Positions 44,815 to 54,268 of a stretch of 64,000 nucleotides of DNA are shown one piece after another. Origin of the DNA: Woeseiaceae bacterium (GTDB lineage: Bacteria > Pseudomonadota > Gammaproteobacteria > Steroidobacterales > Woeseiaceae); the NCBI GenBank assembly GCA_028279985.1, contig JANQMR010000037.1:62001-126000 (forward strand), given 5' to 3'. Every line of letters starts with the position of its first letter. Within the stretch, counting starts at the first letter, position 1. The notes under the pieces were generated by a model, which saw only the letters and a list, made by a program, of their open reading frames with translations, had not been told where the DNA came from and searched no databases. Both the position numbers and the translations under genes were made by a program.

Positions 44815-45225
44815 TCAGGCAACTTTGCCATCGAGACGAAGATTCAGTTTCCTCAATATTTTCTGGAAGGTGCTGGAATTGATGTTCTGATAGCCTTCGC
44901 GCTCATAGCGAACAATCTGGCGCGCACTCACGCCTACTTTGCGACCAAATTCATCAACGCTCATATGGGCGGCTATGCGATAACGAATCGGGGCAAGCAT
45001 CAAGTCGTCCAGTGAATGTACCTCTACATCAGTGGGTTTACTGCTCCTGAGTTTCTCGTACTCATCAATGGATTCCTGAATCTCATCCATCAATTCTTGC
45101 GTCTGCGCGTTGCCGGCTTGTCTCACCGCGTCGGGGACACCTTTCCTTTTCGGAGCAGAAAGGGATTCCTCAAGCATGGCTAGTTGCTTCTTCGCGGCCT
45201 CATATTGTCGGTCGCTTGTGATCAT
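44815..45225 (-). CDS. XRE-type antitoxin partner of nucleotidyltransferase-like toxin
   Basis: The 136-residue protein has a helical N-terminal part (EAAKKQLAMLEESLSAPKRK) and a C-terminal helix-turn-helix (MSVDEFGRKVGVSARQIVRY) with INSSTFQKILRKLNL. It overlaps the upstream nucleotidyltransferase-like gene by 4 bp. Base composition and codon choice are clearly more AT-rich than neighbouring photosynthesis genes, which suggests acquisition by transfer. The antitoxin role is inferred from the pairing. Confidence 0.68.
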   Translation of the reverse strand: MITSDRQYEAAKKQLAMLEESLSAPKRKGVPDAVRQAGNAQTQELMDEIQESIDEYEKLRSSKPTDVEVHSLDDLMLAPIRYRIAAHMSVDEFGRKVGVSARQIVRYEREGYQNINSSTFQKILRKLNLRLDGKVA

Positions 45226-45659
45226 TTCGGACCTCTCAGGTTTACGACAACAATACCTTTCGGGTCACCGTCTCGATTGACCTGGAAAAACTCAGAGAAC
45301 GGCAAGCCGCTCCCCGATTCGACAAGGTTCGATATGAAGAAATCCAAGCCATACTTTTCTTTCATGTCATTTCTTGACAGCAAGAAAACAGGATCAAGCA
45401 CTTCAGTATCGACAAGCGACGTGTATTCCCAACAACCATCAATATCGTTCGGATCGTCCTTGTCGGTGATAAAACTGCCATTGATCCACAATTTCCTTAC
45501 ACCGGACAACACCAAATTGGAAACCGCATCTCGTAGTCCCTGCATCAGTCGTTTTCTACGCTCTGTAGAGAAACCGAATACCGTTTCCACTTCCTCCAAA
45601 GAGGCTTGATGCTGACCTGGCGGCAGCTCTCCGTTCTCCTGTAGCGCAGGAATACTCAT
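45222..45659 (-). CDS. Nucleotidyltransferase-like putative toxin (DUF6932-like)
   Basis: The 145-residue protein carries INGSFITDKDDPNDIDGCWE, a polymerase-beta-type nucleotidyltransferase motif (Gly-Ser plus paired Asp) as in MNT/AbiE-like toxins and DUF6932 proteins. A catalytic third acidic residue may be in VDTEVLDPVFL. It is the first gene of an AT-rich two-gene unit with an XRE protein. It could modify tRNA or another nucleotide target; the target is unknown. Confidence 0.65.
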   Translation of the reverse strand: MSIPALQENGELPPGQHQASLEEVETVFGFSTERRKRLMQGLRDAVSNLVLSGVRKLWINGSFITDKDDPNDIDGCWEYTSLVDTEVLDPVFLLSRNDMKEKYGLDFFISNLVESGSGLPFSEFFQVNRDGDPKGIVVVNLRGPK

Positions 45660-45816
45660 CGAACAAACCTCCTTGTTTGTCTACATGACAACTATATCAT
45701 GACTAATTAGTCATATATCAATGGTATTTCTTGGCACCCGCTTCATGATCGGAGGGCTGGTCATCTAGGGGATCAGCCCGGCATTGGACAATCTTTCAGC
45801 GGCAACGCCCCGCCAT

Positions 45817-45963
45817 TCAGGTTCTTTTGAGCTTGAGGCCAGACGCCTTACGTAGATCCTGCAACTTGGCCTGCTCCGCAATCAGCTCGGCGGCGCGAGC
45901 TTCGACCTTGGCATGTCGGACTTTAGGCAACGACTTTACAATTTGACCCAGATTACGTCCCAT
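45817..45963 (-). pseudogene. Truncated XRE (HigA-type) antitoxin gene
   Basis: The 48-codon frame MGRNLGQIVKSLPKVRHAKV continues with EARAAELIAEQAKLQDLRKA, the N-terminal helix of HigA-type antitoxins (usual form LPxxRQxKIEARAxELIAEE). It then runs into SGLKLKRT and a stop exactly where the helix-turn-helix should begin. No toxin gene remains next to it. It is a decayed remnant. Confidence 0.65.
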
Positions 45964-45979
45964 GATGAAGACTTCCCGT

Positions 45980-46135
45980 TTACGACTTCAAACCTCTCCA
46001 TGTGTTCATCGAACCACAACTCCTTTCCGACTCGCACCAATCAAGAGCCATCGCAACACTATCCCAAATGGACTGAGCAATCCGAATTCGCTCCTCCACC
46101 GAGAAAGACAGCACTTTGGCGAGGTCTATTGGCAT
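45980..46135 (-). pseudogene. Decayed addiction-module antitoxin (PF09720-like)
   Basis: The 51-codon frame opens MPIDLAKVLSFSVEERIRIA and continues QSIWDSVA, matching the start of the putative addiction-module component family (MPVDLxxILxLSVEERIxLVQxIWDSIA). After about 28 residues it diverges into unrelated sequence, indicating a frameshift or deletion. The usual partner ParE/RelE toxin is absent. Confidence 0.6.
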
Positions 46136-46317
46136 GGTACGACTCTACTCGGCCTTCTCTACATCGCAAGGAACCAATTTAGACAAAATGACGCATTACG
46201 CACTCTTGCACCAGATATCGGTCGCGGCGCTTTAAGGGAATGCGCGATCAGAGAACGACCGAATACATGAGGACACTCGTGAGCCTGCAGGCCCAGCGAC
46301 TGCGCGCAGTAGCTGGA

Positions 46318-47262
46318 CTAAGGCATCTGCGATACGGCATCCAACAGGAAATGCGTTTCCTTGAGCGGCGGCGAGGCGTCACACTGCTGGCGCAGGAATG
46401 CCTTGCGTATCGCTCTTGCAAGTAGCTGCAGCTTGCGCCGGCCGCCGACGACAGCACGCTGATTGACCGAGTCGTACCGCCGGCGTTCGATCTCCCGGCC
46501 GATCTCGGCATAAATCGAGCGCGCGGCGAAAATCGCAGGGCGGACGCCGACCGGTAGCTGGCCGATGCCCCGCTCGGCGCGCCGGTAGAGCCGGTCGGCG
46601 GCCTCGAGTATCTCCCGCACCGATTGTCCGATATCGGGGTTGAATCCGGGACGGCGCATCCAGGCGTCCAGTTCCACGCCGTGCGAGCGCAACAGGCCGA
46701 GCGGCAGATATATCCGTCCGTTGCGCGCGTCTTCACCGACGTCGCGTGCGATGTTGGTAAGCTGCATCGCGACACCCAGGTCGCAGGCGCGGCTCAGAAC
46801 CGCCTTGTCGCGCACGCCCATCAGCATGGCCATCATCACGCCGACGGTCCCGGCGACACGGGCGCAGTACGCATAGGTATCCGACAGCGTCTCGTAACGC
46901 CGGCCGTCGACGTCCCACTCGAAACCTTCCAAAAGCGCGGCCGGCAGCCGGTGCGGGATCCGGTACTCGTGTACGACGTGGGTAAAGGCACGATCGACCG
47001 CGGTATTGCCCGGCCTGTCGGCATAGATGCCGTCGAGCCGCCGGTAGAGGCCGTCGAGGCCTCGACGGGGATCGTCGGCGAGGTCAACCGCATCGTCGGC
47101 GACGCGGCAAAACGCGTACAGAGCGGTGATCGGCTGCCGGTACTCGGCCGGCAACAACAACGAAGCCGCAAAAAAAGAATGCGAGCCGTGCCTGAGCAGC
47201 CGCCGGCATTCACTCATGTCCGCGTCGTGTCTGAGTGCCGATTTCAGATTATAGGTCCACAT
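46318..47262 (-). CDS. crtB: Phytoene synthase
   Basis: The 314-residue enzyme condenses two GGPP molecules to phytoene. It shows SFFAASLLLPAEYRQPITAL, FCRVADDAVDLADDP (first Asp-rich motif) and LTNIARDVGEDARNGRIYLP (second). Met1 at 47262 gives an extra MWTYNLKSALRHDAD stretch; Met16 at 47217 (MSECRRLLRHGS) is closer to the usual start, and neither has a strong ribosome site. It is separated from crtC by the toxin-antitoxin island. Confidence 0.92.
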   Translation of the reverse strand: MWTYNLKSALRHDADMSECRRLLRHGSHSFFAASLLLPAEYRQPITALYAFCRVADDAVDLADDPRRGLDGLYRRLDGIYADRPGNTAVDRAFTHVVHEYRIPHRLPAALLEGFEWDVDGRRYETLSDTYAYCARVAGTVGVMMAMLMGVRDKAVLSRACDLGVAMQLTNIARDVGEDARNGRIYLPLGLLRSHGVELDAWMRRPGFNPDIGQSVREILEAADRLYRRAERGIGQLPVGVRPAIFAARSIYAEIGREIERRRYDSVNQRAVVGGRRKLQLLARAIRKAFLRQQCDASPPLKETHFLLDAVSQMP

Positions 47263-47302
47263 CTTTTATATTCTCGTTTTTAATTAGCCCGAATTCGAGT
47301 GG

Positions 47303-48604
47303 TCAATGCTGCTCGCCTTCCTCACGTGAGATTTTACGACGCAGCCGGCGAATCCCCGAATACGCCACCGTCGCGACGACGGGAATGCTAGCAGCCATGA
47401 CCAGAGACTTGTCCAGGGTCAGCCCGGCAAAAGACAGACCCTCTGCCAGCGTACCGACCAAGCCGACCACATAATAGGTCACCGCGGCAACCGACAAACC
47501 CTCCACCGTGGCCTGCAGGCGAAGCTGGGTCTTGACCCGCCGGTTCATCGACGCCAGCAGCGACTGGTTCTGCAACTCGCGCGTGATGTCGATACGCGTC
47601 GACAAGAGCTTGGTCGCACGCGCCATTTGTTCGAGTATCGACTGCTGTCGCCGCGACACGGCCCGGCAGGTCTTGACGGCGGGCGTCAAACGCCGCGTCG
47701 TGAACTCCTCGAAAGTCTGCAGTCCCGGAATGCGAGTTTCGCGTAACTCGTGAATGCGCTGAAACACGATCTCGTAATAAGCGTCGGCCGCGGCGAAACG
47801 ATAGTTGCTGCGCAGGTGCCGGTGCTGGCTTCTCGCCGACAGCCGCGTCAGCCGTTCCAGCAATGCCTGCTCTTGCTTCGACTCGGCATCGATCAAGGCC
47901 TCGCCGATCGACGCGAGCTCGCGCTCGTCGTCGTCGATCACCGGCGTCAATTCCTGGGCGACCGGCAGCGCCAATAGCGCCATCATCCGATACGTCTCGA
48001 TGTCCAGCAGCCGCTGCAGCGTCCTGCCGGTCTGCGCGGCCGACATACCGTCGTTAATCAGCAGCAATCGGCTGAAGCCGTCCTCGTGGATGCGCAGATC
48101 GGTCAACGCGACGGCGCAACCGTCGGCGACGCGTGAGCCGATCAGGACGTTGCCGGCGAAATACTCGCCGCTGATCTGGTCGATCCGCCCTTCCCAACCC
48201 GGCATCTCGACGATCAGCGCGTTCAGGCCGACGAGAATCTGGCCGCGCATCCCCTGAAGCCAATCCGGGGGAATACCCGACGCGCCGGAACCCAGTCGAA
48301 GCTCGGCACGCGTATCGATCAGCGTGTAGCGGTTGTATTCGGCATGCCGCTCCCAGCGCAGCCGTCGCGAACCCAGCGGGCTCGTGAAGTGTTTGGTATC
48401 GGGCGGCGGCGGTTCGACGTCGAAGCCGCTCAGCAGGTCGGAAAGCCCGTCGGCCGGCGACGCCGCACCGGCTTTCGGCTCCGGAAGGCAGGCAAGATAC
48501 GCCGCGGCGCAAGGCGTCGGCAGGCTGTCCGGCGGCCGCGCGTGCACCTCGTCGTTGAGAATACGACGGCGCGAGTGTTCTATCGGCGCGGTGATCTCAG
48601 GCAT
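47303..48604 (-). CDS. DUF3422-family membrane protein
   Basis: The 433-residue protein starts MPEITAPIEHSRRRILNDEV followed by HARPPDSL, the signature opening of DUF3422. Two hydrophobic segments near the C-terminus (SVAAVTYYVVGLVGTLAEGL and SLVMAASIPVVATVAY) follow a long coiled region with ARATKLLSTRIDITRELQNQ. Function is unknown. It overlaps bchO by 8 bp, so it is translated with the bacteriochlorophyll operon, which is a noteworthy location for this family. Confidence 0.82.
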   Translation of the reverse strand: MPEITAPIEHSRRRILNDEVHARPPDSLPTPCAAAYLACLPEPKAGAASPADGLSDLLSGFDVEPPPPDTKHFTSPLGSRRLRWERHAEYNRYTLIDTRAELRLGSGASGIPPDWLQGMRGQILVGLNALIVEMPGWEGRIDQISGEYFAGNVLIGSRVADGCAVALTDLRIHEDGFSRLLLINDGMSAAQTGRTLQRLLDIETYRMMALLALPVAQELTPVIDDDERELASIGEALIDAESKQEQALLERLTRLSARSQHRHLRSNYRFAAADAYYEIVFQRIHELRETRIPGLQTFEEFTTRRLTPAVKTCRAVSRRQQSILEQMARATKLLSTRIDITRELQNQSLLASMNRRVKTQLRLQATVEGLSVAAVTYYVVGLVGTLAEGLSFAGLTLDKSLVMAASIPVVATVAYSGIRRLRRKISREEGEQH

Positions 48605-49538
48605 CGGCGGGGGACGCTGTTGACGGACAGGATTGACGGACCAGATCGACGAGTAACTCGGCGTTTTCCTCGTGCGCAAGATGGCCGAGATCGTCGAGCC
48701 GGATGACGCGGGCGCCGCCGACCCTGGCCGCGATCGACGCCGCCTCCCCCGGATCGACGGCTTTGTCGCGCGCGCCGACGATCAGGTGCAGCGGCGTCTC
48801 TAGCGCCGGGAGCTCGCGAAGCAGCGGCCGCAAGTCCCAGCTCGCCATCATCGACAACACGGCTTCGACATGCCGTTCGCGGCTCAGCAGCCGCTGGTAC
48901 AGCATGATGCCAGCTTCATCCAGCGTCGAACCGGTACCTTTGAGCATGCGCCTGACCGAATCCGCTTCCCCGGCGCGGCGCGCCAGGAACCGGGGTATCA
49001 GGTGCGTGTTCGCGAGCAGCCTGGCCAAGGGCACGAACAGGGTCCTCAGGCCGCCGCCGAAAGGCATCAGCGCGGCATTCAGGCCGACCACTGCGGACGG
49101 ATGGATGACGCCGTCGAGCACCATGCGCAGCACGATCGCGGCGCCCGCCGAATGGCCGACGGCAAAACGCGGCGAAAAGCGTTCCTGGCGTAGCAAGCCC
49201 GCCAGCGCGGCGGCGAGCGACGGCAGCGCCATCGACCTGTGCGGCGGTCTTCCGCTATACGCGTGACCGGGCAAGTCCATTGCCAGCACGTCGTAGGACT
49301 CCGCCAGCGCGGGCAACATCTCCCGCCAGGTATGCGTCGATGCCGCGGTACCGTGCACCAGCAACAAGCCCGGCCCGCTCCCGGCACGTTGCACGTGCCA
49401 GCCCATGCCTGCCGCGTCGACAAAACGGCTGGCGCGACGGTTCGGCCAGTCGTCGGGCACCGAACACGACGCCTGCCGCGATGCGGCCGCCGCAGGCGCG
49501 GCAAGCGAAGGGTTGGCGGGGGCGACGCGGAAGCTCAT
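48597..49538 (-). CDS. bchO: BchO-type alpha/beta-hydrolase (putative Mg-chelatase accessory)
   Basis: The 313-residue hydrolase has GLLLVHGTAASTHTWREMLP, MDLPGHAYSG, the nucleophile elbow FAVGHSAGAAIVLRM, an acid in VGARDKAVDPGEA and His in DDLGHLAHEE. BchO accompanies bchI and bchD in most purple bacteria; its reaction is unknown. The first bases of the gene lie inside a 14-bp tandem repeat that extends to the bchD stop. Confidence 0.9.
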   Translation of the reverse strand: MSFRVAPANPSLAAPAAAASRQASCSVPDDWPNRRASRFVDAAGMGWHVQRAGSGPGLLLVHGTAASTHTWREMLPALAESYDVLAMDLPGHAYSGRPPHRSMALPSLAAALAGLLRQERFSPRFAVGHSAGAAIVLRMVLDGVIHPSAVVGLNAALMPFGGGLRTLFVPLARLLANTHLIPRFLARRAGEADSVRRMLKGTGSTLDEAGIMLYQRLLSRERHVEAVLSMMASWDLRPLLRELPALETPLHLIVGARDKAVDPGEAASIAARVGGARVIRLDDLGHLAHEENAELLVDLVRQSCPSTASPADA

Positions 49539-49618
49539 CGGCCAGGACTCATCGCTCAGGACTCATCGGCTAGATCTCATCAGCTAGCACTCATCGGCCA
49601 GGACTCAGCAGGCAACGA
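49534..49618. repeat. 14-bp tandem repeat between bchD and bchO
   Basis: Six degenerate units of CTCATCGGCCAGGA run continuously from the bchO start codon to the bchD stop codon, filling the whole 81-bp spacer. Confidence 0.88.
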
Positions 49619-49619
49619 C

Positions 49620-51380
49620 TCACCGGACATTCCCCTGCACGGTCGCGGAAATCGTCGCGGCGTCGGCCTGCGGCAAGGGCAGGTAACGCGCCGCCATCGC
49701 CTCGGCCAGCGCCCGCGCGCGAGGCCGGGGCCGCCTCGACGTATCGACCAGCAAGGCCCGGATCCCGGCGGCACAAAACGCGCGGGCCGCCGTAATCGCG
49801 TCCTGTTCGGCGCGGCCGGTGCCCGGTGTGCTGTCGCGCGCGACGTTCGCGCGGCCGTCGGTCAACAGCACGACGGCCGGGATCCGGCCGCGGCGGGTAA
49901 CGGCTTCGGCCAGCTCCCGCGCCGAGTCGATGCCGTTCGCCAGCGGCGTGCCGCCGCCGCCCGGCAAAGCCGTCAACGAGCGCTTGGCGCGGGCCAGCGC
50001 GCGGGTGGGCGACAGCAGCAGCTCGGCCCGAGTCCCGCGGACCGCGATCAGCGCAACCTCGTCGCGGCGCACGTAACAGTCGGCTAGCAGCAGCTCGATC
50101 GCACCCTTGACCTCGGCCAGGCGCCGCGCGGCTTGAGAGCCCGAGGCGTCGACGACGAATATCGTCGTCGTCTCGACCCGATCCTTGAATCGCGTGACCC
50201 TGAGATCCGCGGCGCGAACCTCGAGGGCTCCGGGCGCCCGCGACGATCCCCGCAGGCGCTGCCACGGGGCCGCGGCCTTCAGTGTCGCCAGCACGTTCAG
50301 CCGGGCATCGCGATGTCTTGCCGCCGGCTGCACGCCGACCGGCCGGCCGCGCAGCCGGCTTTTCGTGCGCGGGCCGCCGCGGCCGCCCGCGGACTGTCCA
50401 CGCCCGCGCGACCCGGCACGCTGCAGCGATTCGAGCAGTCCCGCCGGGATTGCGGCACGAACGGCGTCGACCAACAGCTCGTCGGGAAACCGTTTCGACG
50501 CTTGCGCGCGCGAGGCTTCGTCGTCTTCGTCGCTACTCGGTTCCTCAGGGGTCTCGGGCTCGTCGCGCTCGACTTCTGCATCGTCGGTTTCGGGCAGGCA
50601 GCGGGCGCGTTGCGGCAGCACCAGCCGCGCGGCCAATGCCGCCTCTTCGTCGCCGGCTTCGTTTTTGCCGAGCAAAGCCGCGGCCGCTTTCGCGGCGGCC
50701 AGCATCAGCAAATCCGCTCTTACGGACGGGATGCCGAAAGCCGCGGCCGTTCGACACAGACGTTCGACGACCCCGGGACCTGCGGTAATGTCACCGAGCC
50801 GGCGCCTGGCCTCGGCTACGTCGTGAGCATTCCAGTTACCCGGATCGACATCGGGCGTACCCGGACCGCCGAGCGGCACGCGGAACGCCAGGCGATCGGC
50901 GAGTCCTTCGGCCACCCGCTCGTCGTCCTCGATACCCTCGTCGAGTGCCACGACACCGAAACGGCAGGGTTCGACCCGCGTCATGCCGTCGCGCTCGATG
51001 CGCAAGGCGCCGTGATCGATCACGGCGCCAACAATGGCGGCGGCCGGCTCGCGCAGGCGCTCCGCCATCGACAACAACAGGACACCGCCGTCGGCCGCTT
51101 CGAGTATGCCGCTTGCGAACACCGGCTTGCCGCTTGCAACCGTCGCCGCGAAGTCCATGCCGCCGAGCAGCCGGTCGTCGCCGACGTTGAGCGGCACCTT
51201 ACGCCACGGCGTCGCCTCGGGCAGAAGCCGCCGCAAGACCGAAAGCCAGTCGTCGCGGGCCGGGCCGGGCATGCCGCGCAGCACGACGCCGCCGAGTCCG
51301 GCGGGGTCCACGGCGAACAACAGGGCCGCGAGTGTCGCGTCCTGCTCAGGCAAGCGCCTCGCGTGCCGGCTGCCGTTCAT
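49620..51380 (-). CDS. bchD: Magnesium chelatase subunit D
   Basis: The 586-residue AAA+/von Willebrand subunit of Mg-chelatase starts MNGSRHARRLPEQDATLAAL at 51380. It has an AAA-like N-terminal half without an intact Walker A motif, an acidic linker (EVERDEPETPEEPSSDEDDE) and a C-terminal integrin-I-like domain with the MIDAS motif VDASGSQAARRL. It inserts Mg2+ into protoporphyrin IX with BchI and BchH. It overlaps bchI by 4 bp. Confidence 0.94.
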   Translation of the reverse strand: MNGSRHARRLPEQDATLAALLFAVDPAGLGGVVLRGMPGPARDDWLSVLRRLLPEATPWRKVPLNVGDDRLLGGMDFAATVASGKPVFASGILEAADGGVLLLSMAERLREPAAAIVGAVIDHGALRIERDGMTRVEPCRFGVVALDEGIEDDERVAEGLADRLAFRVPLGGPGTPDVDPGNWNAHDVAEARRRLGDITAGPGVVERLCRTAAAFGIPSVRADLLMLAAAKAAAALLGKNEAGDEEAALAARLVLPQRARCLPETDDAEVERDEPETPEEPSSDEDDEASRAQASKRFPDELLVDAVRAAIPAGLLESLQRAGSRGRGQSAGGRGGPRTKSRLRGRPVGVQPAARHRDARLNVLATLKAAAPWQRLRGSSRAPGALEVRAADLRVTRFKDRVETTTIFVVDASGSQAARRLAEVKGAIELLLADCYVRRDEVALIAVRGTRAELLLSPTRALARAKRSLTALPGGGGTPLANGIDSARELAEAVTRRGRIPAVVLLTDGRANVARDSTPGTGRAEQDAITAARAFCAAGIRALLVDTSRRPRPRARALAEAMAARYLPLPQADAATISATVQGNVR

Positions 51381-52393
51381 TCCTCGAGCACCTCGTCGAG
51401 CACGCGATCGACTCGCACTTGAGCACTCGATTCGTCCAGCGGATTGCGGCGCAGTCGATGACCGAGCGCAAGACGTCCGGCGCGCCGCAAATGCGCCTGC
51501 GACACGGCCGTGTCTTTCGCCAGCGCCGCGAGCGCCCGCGCCGCCCTGATCAGGGTCAGCTCGCCGCGCGATCCGTCGGTCTCCAGGGCGATACAGATTT
51601 CCGCCGCCTTGCCGAGCACGGCATCGCCGACCTCGATCGCCGGCAGCGCCTCGCGTGCATCGACGATACGCCGCCTGAGCGCGCCATTCTTGCGCGACCA
51701 TCTCTTCGCAAAGGCCTGCGGGTCGGTTTCATAAGCATCGCGACGCTTGATGACCTCGACGCGCTCGGCGACGTCGGTCGGCGTCGATACGTCCACCGCG
51801 ACGCCGAAACGATCGAGCAATTGCGGTCTGAGCTCGCCCTCTTCCGGATTGCCGCTGCCGACCAGCACGAAACGGGACGGGTGCCGGACGCTCAGGCCCT
51901 CGCGCTCCACCAGGTTTTCGCCCGAGGCCGCAACGTCGAGCAGCAAGTCGACGATGTGGTCTTCCAGCAGATTGACCTCGTCGATGTACAGAAAACCGCG
52001 GTTGGCGCGCGCCAGCAACCCGGGTTCGAAGGATTTCTCGCCGTGCACCAGCGCACGCTCGATGTCCAGCGCGCCGACGACGCGGTCCTCGGTCACGCCC
52101 AGGGGCAAGTCGACGACGGGCACCGGAAACAACTTGTGCCTGCGCTTGCCGTTGCACCCCTGCGCAACGCCATGCGACTCGTCGCAGGCCGCGCTGTCCG
52201 GCGGACATGCATAGGGACAGCCGACGACGGCGCGTATTTTCGGCAACAGGCTCGCCAGCGCACGCACGGCCGTGGACTTGCCGGTACCGCGATCGCCGAA
52301 CAACAGCACGCCGCCGACCGTCGGGTCGACGGCGGCGACCAACAGGGCCTGTTTCATATCGTCCTGACCGACGATCGCGGAGAACGGGAACAT
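51377..52393 (-). CDS. bchI: Magnesium chelatase ATPase subunit I
   Basis: The 338-residue AAA+ ATPase starts MFPFSAIVGQDDMKQALL. It has Walker A GDRGTGKST, Walker B RGFLYIDEVNLLEDHIVDLL, the sensor region VLVGSGNPEEGELRPQLLDR and an arginine-finger segment. It lies 2 bp after puhE. Confidence 0.96.
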   Translation of the reverse strand: MFPFSAIVGQDDMKQALLVAAVDPTVGGVLLFGDRGTGKSTAVRALASLLPKIRAVVGCPYACPPDSAACDESHGVAQGCNGKRRHKLFPVPVVDLPLGVTEDRVVGALDIERALVHGEKSFEPGLLARANRGFLYIDEVNLLEDHIVDLLLDVAASGENLVEREGLSVRHPSRFVLVGSGNPEEGELRPQLLDRFGVAVDVSTPTDVAERVEVIKRRDAYETDPQAFAKRWSRKNGALRRRIVDAREALPAIEVGDAVLGKAAEICIALETDGSRGELTLIRAARALAALAKDTAVSQAHLRRAGRLALGHRLRRNPLDESSAQVRVDRVLDEVLEE

Positions 52394-52395
52394 CG

Positions 52396-53175
52396 TCAGT
52401 TCGCCGCGGCGCCACTACCTCTTCGCGAACGCATCCCCGGCCGCCACAGGACATCGTCGCGGACGCGCGTCACCAGGAACACGTGTTCGAGCATGGCCAG
52501 CGCCAACAGCGTCGCAAGAAGCGTCGCGCCCGCGCGGCCCGCGAGGTCGTCGCCGGCCGACACCGCGGCAGTCACCAATAGCGCGAGCCCCACGGTCGCG
52601 AACAGAATGGAGAACGGAAACAGCCGGTTCGTCTCGCGACGACCGACGAAACTCGCCAGGTAACGCATACGTTCGGGCCAGAACTCCTGATGCAGATTTC
52701 GCACGCCGAGAAAGATGTTGAGCTTGGCGCTCCAGCGCATCAGCCACAAGATCACGAAAGCCCAGAGACCAATGCGGTTCGGCGAGTTCCACGTCAAGGC
52801 CGCAATCGCGGCCACGGTCGCTACGATCGCAATCTCGTGATAAAGGCAGGTCTTGACACCCAGCACGAATCGCCTGAAGCCGCCGACGTCCGGCGGACAC
52901 GCACGTGGCCTGGGACCGGTTACGAACCCGAACAGGTACGATACCTCGTGCCAGGCCCAGATCGCGAGCGCGCCGAAGAAGGCCAGGTAAGCGGCGCCGG
53001 CCGACAGGTCGTTACGGCTGACCATCAGCGCATAGACGCCGAAAGCCATGACGACGGTCGCGCCGACGAGCGTCGCGGTGAACGAGCCGCGCGGCAAACC
53101 GGCGCGGTAGATGATCAGCACCGTGCTCAACCACCACGCGGCAAGCGCGAAACCGATGGGAAGGGCAAATTCCAC
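52396..53175 (-). CDS. puhE: Photosynthetic complex assembly protein PuhE
   Basis: The 259-residue polytopic membrane protein has about seven hydrophobic segments (FALPIGFALAAWWLSTVLII, TLVGATVVMAFGVYALMVSR, AYLAFFGALAIWAWHEVSYL). The motifs ACPPDVGGFRRFVLGVKTCLY and WSAKLNIFLGVRNLHQEFWP are typical of PuhE. A GTG start at 53175 is used; longer in-frame sequence would read through acsF. PuhE influences bacteriochlorophyll and reaction-centre levels in Rhodobacter. Confidence 0.87.
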   Translation of the reverse strand: MEFALPIGFALAAWWLSTVLIIYRAGLPRGSFTATLVGATVVMAFGVYALMVSRNDLSAGAAYLAFFGALAIWAWHEVSYLFGFVTGPRPRACPPDVGGFRRFVLGVKTCLYHEIAIVATVAAIAALTWNSPNRIGLWAFVILWLMRWSAKLNIFLGVRNLHQEFWPERMRYLASFVGRRETNRLFPFSILFATVGLALLVTAAVSAGDDLAGRAGATLLATLLALAMLEHVFLVTRVRDDVLWRPGMRSRRGSGAAAN

Positions 53176-53191
53176 CGCGGCGTTTCCGATG

Positions 53192-54268
53192 CTACCAGCT
53201 CGGCACGAGCCTGACGTTGTCCGGAACTTCGTGCTTGGTGACCGGCAGCGTATAGAGTCTCGCGAAAATCGCCGCCGCGGCAAGCGAAAGCCCGGCACGT
53301 TTGAGCGCGCCGAATACGCCACCGCGCCGTTTCGCGGCGGCAACCGCCGCGTTGATCCTGACCAGCCTGTCGAGCCCGGCCCAGAAACGCGGATCGTCCA
53401 GATTCAGGGTGACCGGGAATATCTGTTTGCTGATCTCCGACGTGATACCGAGGACCCGTTTGTCGTAGTCGGTCGGATCGAATCCCAGTGCCTTGTGCAT
53501 TTCGGGACGGGTATGGTCCCGGACGTACATCGTCGCGTACACCGCGAGCAGGAAGAACCGGATCCAGTAAAGGTTCAGTCCCCGTAACAGCTCCGGTTTG
53601 CCCTTCATGATCAGCGCGAACACCTCGCCATGGCGAAACTCGTCGTTGCACCAGTCCTCGAACCAGCGGAAGATCGGATGGAAACGGTGTTCCGGATGCC
53701 GTTCTAGATGCCGGTAAATAGTGATGTAACGGGCGTAACCGATTTTCTCGGACAGGTAGGTCGCGTAGAAGATGTACTTGGGCTTGAAGTATTTGTACTT
53801 CTTCGCCTTGCGTAAAAAGCCCAGGTTCACCGGCACACCGAAGTCTTCGAGCGAGCGATTGATGAAACCCGCATGGCGGGATTCATCGCGGGCCATGTAA
53901 CCCATCACCTCCCGGACGTCTTCGTTTTTGACCTTCTTTTTGATGTCGGCATACAGTACGTGTCCGGAATACTCCGAGGTCGCGGACGACACCAGGAAAT
54001 CCAGGAACTCCTTTTTGAGCGCCGGCGGCAGCTCTTTGAGCTCGTCTTCGAAGGCCTCGTCGCGCTGGAAGTGGTTCCGGTTATTGTCGTTACGGAACTC
54101 GTCCATCAAGGCCTCCCACTCGGCGCGAATCGGCTCCATGTCGAGCCGGTCCATCGCGTCGAAGTCGGTCGTGTAAAAGCGCGGCGTCAACAGTGTTTCC
54201 GTCCTCGCCTTGCTCGTCGATTCGTTCGACCGTGTATCGTTAACGGATGCGGTAGCGGGGGTGCTCAC
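53192..54268 (-). CDS. acsF: Aerobic Mg-protoporphyrin IX monomethyl ester cyclase
   Basis: The 358-residue diiron oxygenase forms ring E using O2. The ferritin-like carboxylate/His motifs are visible in [20 protein letters not shown] and [20 protein letters not shown], with [13 protein letters not shown] upstream. Its start overlaps the puhBC stop by 4 bp. It is the only cyclase seen here (no bchE in the window), pointing to bacteriochlorophyll synthesis under oxic or microoxic conditions. Confidence 0.95.
   Translation of the reverse strand: MSTPATASVNDTRSNESTSKARTETLLTPRFYTTDFDAMDRLDMEPIRAEWEALMDEFRNDNNRNHFQRDEAFEDELKELPPALKKEFLDFLVSSATSEYSGHVLYADIKKKVKNEDVREVMGYMARDESRHAGFINRSLEDFGVPVNLGFLRKAKKYKYFKPKYIFYATYLSEKIGYARYITIYRHLERHPEHRFHPIFRWFEDWCNDEFRHGEVFALIMKGKPELLRGLNLYWIRFFLLAVYATMYVRDHTRPEMHKALGFDPTDYDKRVLGITSEISKQIFPVTLNLDDPRFWAGLDRLVRINAAVAAAKRRGGVFGALKRAGLSLAAAAIFARLYTLPVTKHEVPDNVRLVPSW

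Noticed and set aside
49534..49618. CRISPR-like array
   Set aside because: The 14-bp units are contiguous with no spacers and too short; it is a simple tandem repeat, as are the others in the window.
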